64,000 nucleotides of DNA from assembly GCA_900637275.1 (NCBI GenBank), contig LR134362.1:2193473-2257472 (forward strand). The letters run 5' to 3'. Under the pieces are notes generated by a model. That model saw only the letters and a list, made by a program, of their open reading frames with translations, was not told where the DNA came from and did no database searches. Below are positions 62,911 to 64,000 of the stretch, one piece after another; the stretch's first letter is position 1; every line of letters starts with the position of its first letter. A program made the position numbers and the translations under genes. The DNA is from [Pasteurella] aerogenes (lineage in GTDB: Bacteria; Pseudomonadota; Gammaproteobacteria; Enterobacterales; Pasteurellaceae).

Positions 62911-63170
62911 TATTTTTTCTCTTTTTTGTTATTAATATTCGGCGGCACAGGATCGTATCCGCCAGCGTTCAAAGGATGACATTTTAATATACGTTTGACT
63001 GTAAGCCAACTACCTTTTGCAGCGCCATGCATTTTTAATGCTTCCAGTGCATAGCAAGAACAGGTTGGTGTGAACCGACAACGAGGTCCAATGATCGGGC
63101 TTATCACGATTTGGTAAAACCGAACCAGTCCGACTAAGATTTTTGCGCCAAACGAAGGTGTCTTTTCCAT
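62910..63170 (-). CDS. yidD: Membrane protein insertion efficiency factor YidD
   Basis: An 86-residue amphipathic protein with the family signature RFYQIVISPIIGPRCRFTPTCSCYALEAL and three cysteines. It helps YidC-dependent insertion. It overlaps rnpA by 37 bases and abuts yidC, typical of this operon. Confidence 0.94.
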   Translation of the reverse strand: MEKTPSFGAKILVGLVRFYQIVISPIIGPRCRFTPTCSCYALEALKMHGAAKGSWLTVKRILKCHPLNAGGYDPVPPNINNKKEKK

Positions 63171-63493
63171 AACTTATCCAAGGTTGCAAATAACGTGCGG
63201 TTATCTAACTTACCAATACCGGCTTTTGCCACAATAATAAAATCGTAAGCAGGTAGCTGATGTTGTAATGTCCGAAAACTTTCGCGACAAACGCGTTTAA
63301 TGCGGTTGCGATCGTGGGCGCGCTTTAAATGTTTTTTTGCCACAGTTAAGCCTAAGCGAGGATGCTCAAGGTCATTTTGGCGGGCAAGAATGGTAATTTC
63401 TGGACTACTCGCTCGAAGCGGATCTTGAAAAACGTATTTGAATTGAGAGGGAGTTAACAGACGTAACTCCCGAGAAAAGTTTAGCGTAATCAC
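63134..63493 (-). CDS. rnpA: Ribonuclease P protein component
   Basis: A 119-residue basic protein that assists the catalytic RNA in tRNA 5' maturation. The RNase P signature (AHDRNRIKRVCRESFR) lies near 60-75. It starts 15 bases after rpmH and overlaps yidD. Confidence 0.94.
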   Translation of the reverse strand: MITLNFSRELRLLTPSQFKYVFQDPLRASSPEITILARQNDLEHPRLGLTVAKKHLKRAHDRNRIKRVCRESFRTLQHQLPAYDFIIVAKAGIGKLDNRTLFATLDKLWKRHLRLAQKS

Positions 63494-63508
63494 ACCGATA
63501 AGGTTTGA

Positions 63509-63643
63509 TTATGCAGATAAACTTTTACGACCTTTAGCGCGACGACGAGCTAAAACTTGGCGGCCGTTTTTAGTTGCCATACGTGCACGGAAACCGTGAG
63601 TACGGCTGCGTTTTAATACAGAAGGTTGAAATGTACGTTTCAT
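63509..63643 (-). CDS. rpmH: 50S ribosomal protein L34
   Basis: A 44-residue, strongly basic protein reading [18 protein letters not shown] and ending KGRKSLSA, diagnostic of L34. First gene of the rpmH-rnpA-yidD-yidC operon. Confidence 0.97.
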
Positions 63644-63746
63644 AACTATAATCTACCTAAATCAAAATTGTTACATCATTGTTTTTGATTCAAGGAGGAT
63701 CAAAAACACGAATATTGGAACAAGGGTTACTCAAATAAGGAACGGA

Positions 63747-63775
63747 ATTGTAATCTGAAATTCATCGTTCGTCAA
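63747..63775 (-). promoter_or_regulatory. rpmH operon promoter
   Basis: On the minus strand TTGACG (63775-63770), 17 bases, TACAAT (63752-63747). It gives a leader of about 100 bases before rpmH. Confidence 0.7.
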
Positions 63776-64000
63776 ATCAGAATAAGCAAAATTGAAGAAA
63801 TAAATCTTCTTTTTCGACTAAACCGCATAAAAGCGCTGGGAATTATACGGTTTTTACAAAAAATCTCAAGCAACCTTTTTCGCTTTTTTTGATCCTTTTC
63901 TAAAGATCTTTGATCAACTTTATTGTAAAATTACCCGAATTCACACCGCACTTTTGGCGGGTTTTGCTAATTTTTTGATTTTATAAAGATAAAATAACAA
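63776..64000. other. AT-rich region upstream of rpmH at the window edge
   Basis: No gene is visible. It contains three GATC sites close together (about 63890-63920) and one uptake sequence (about 63945). No DnaA box (TTATCCACA) is seen, so an origin is not supported. Confidence 0.4.

Noticed and set aside
63644..64000. Replication origin upstream of rpmH
   Set aside because: AT-rich with three GATC sites, but no DnaA box and no dnaA visible in the window.

Overview
The window comes from a Pasteurellaceae chromosome, most like Pasteurella and its relatives. Reasons: many copies of the Hin-type DNA uptake sequence AAGTGCGGT/ACCGCACTT in gaps, at gene ends and as inverted terminator pairs; AT-rich codon use; and gene blocks typical of the family (rpsU-dnaG-rpoD, groESL-fxsA-aspA, pnp-nlpI-deaD, rpmH-rnpA-yidD-yidC, a nrf nitrite-reduction cluster). 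Cas9 closely resembles my memory of the P. multocida protein but is not identical, so I do not name a species.

Layout. 1-8 kb: housekeeping genes (mazG 3' truncated by the window edge, uspA, gpt, pepD, a PACE-like efflux protein, srmB/trmN6 divergent, tdk, tsaD). 8-12.2 kb: rpsU-dnaG-rpoD and a CAU tRNA best read as tRNA-Ile2. 12.5-19.7 kb: a complete type II-C CRISPR-Cas locus: tracrRNA on the minus strand with its own promoter, cas9, an intergenic terminator, cas1, cas2, a leader-side hairpin, and an array of 33 full 36-nt repeats plus one truncated repeat, with 33 spacers. crRNA and tracrRNA are both read right to left, against the cas genes. The far end of the array breaks inside a repeat and runs into a Mu-like prophage remnant (19.7-20.75 kb) with a head-protein fragment, a C4-antisense-RNA-like element and a truncated gpG gene.

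21-27 kb: a lipoprotein, uppP and a minus-strand BtuB/BtuFCD-like TonB-dependent uptake operon without a visible cobalamin riboswitch. 27.4-32.7 kb: a LacI regulator and the catabolic operon it probably controls (NCS2-type permease, iron alcohol dehydrogenase, aldehyde dehydrogenase) behind a perfect CRP site and two LacI-type operators. 32.7-37 kb: groESL, fxsA and aspA; groES, fxsA and later hslV carry sigma-32 promoters of the same architecture. 37-45 kb: nrfABCD, nrfE, a CcmG/DsbE-like thioredoxin, nrfF and nrfG, for periplasmic ammonia-forming nitrite respiration. 45-53 kb: a HI0933-type flavoprotein, cytochrome b562, an inverted pair of small periplasmic paralogues flanking nudC-hemE-yjaG-hupA-porin. 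53-64 kb: deaD, nlpI, pnp, a DoxX protein, hslVU, yidC, yidD, rnpA and rpmH.

The most interesting region is the CRISPR array and its right junction: a recent-acquisition signature at the cas side, repeat-borne promoters, a possible pre-crRNA terminator, and a CRISPR repeat fused to phage DNA in which the repeat supplies the start codon of the phage fragment.
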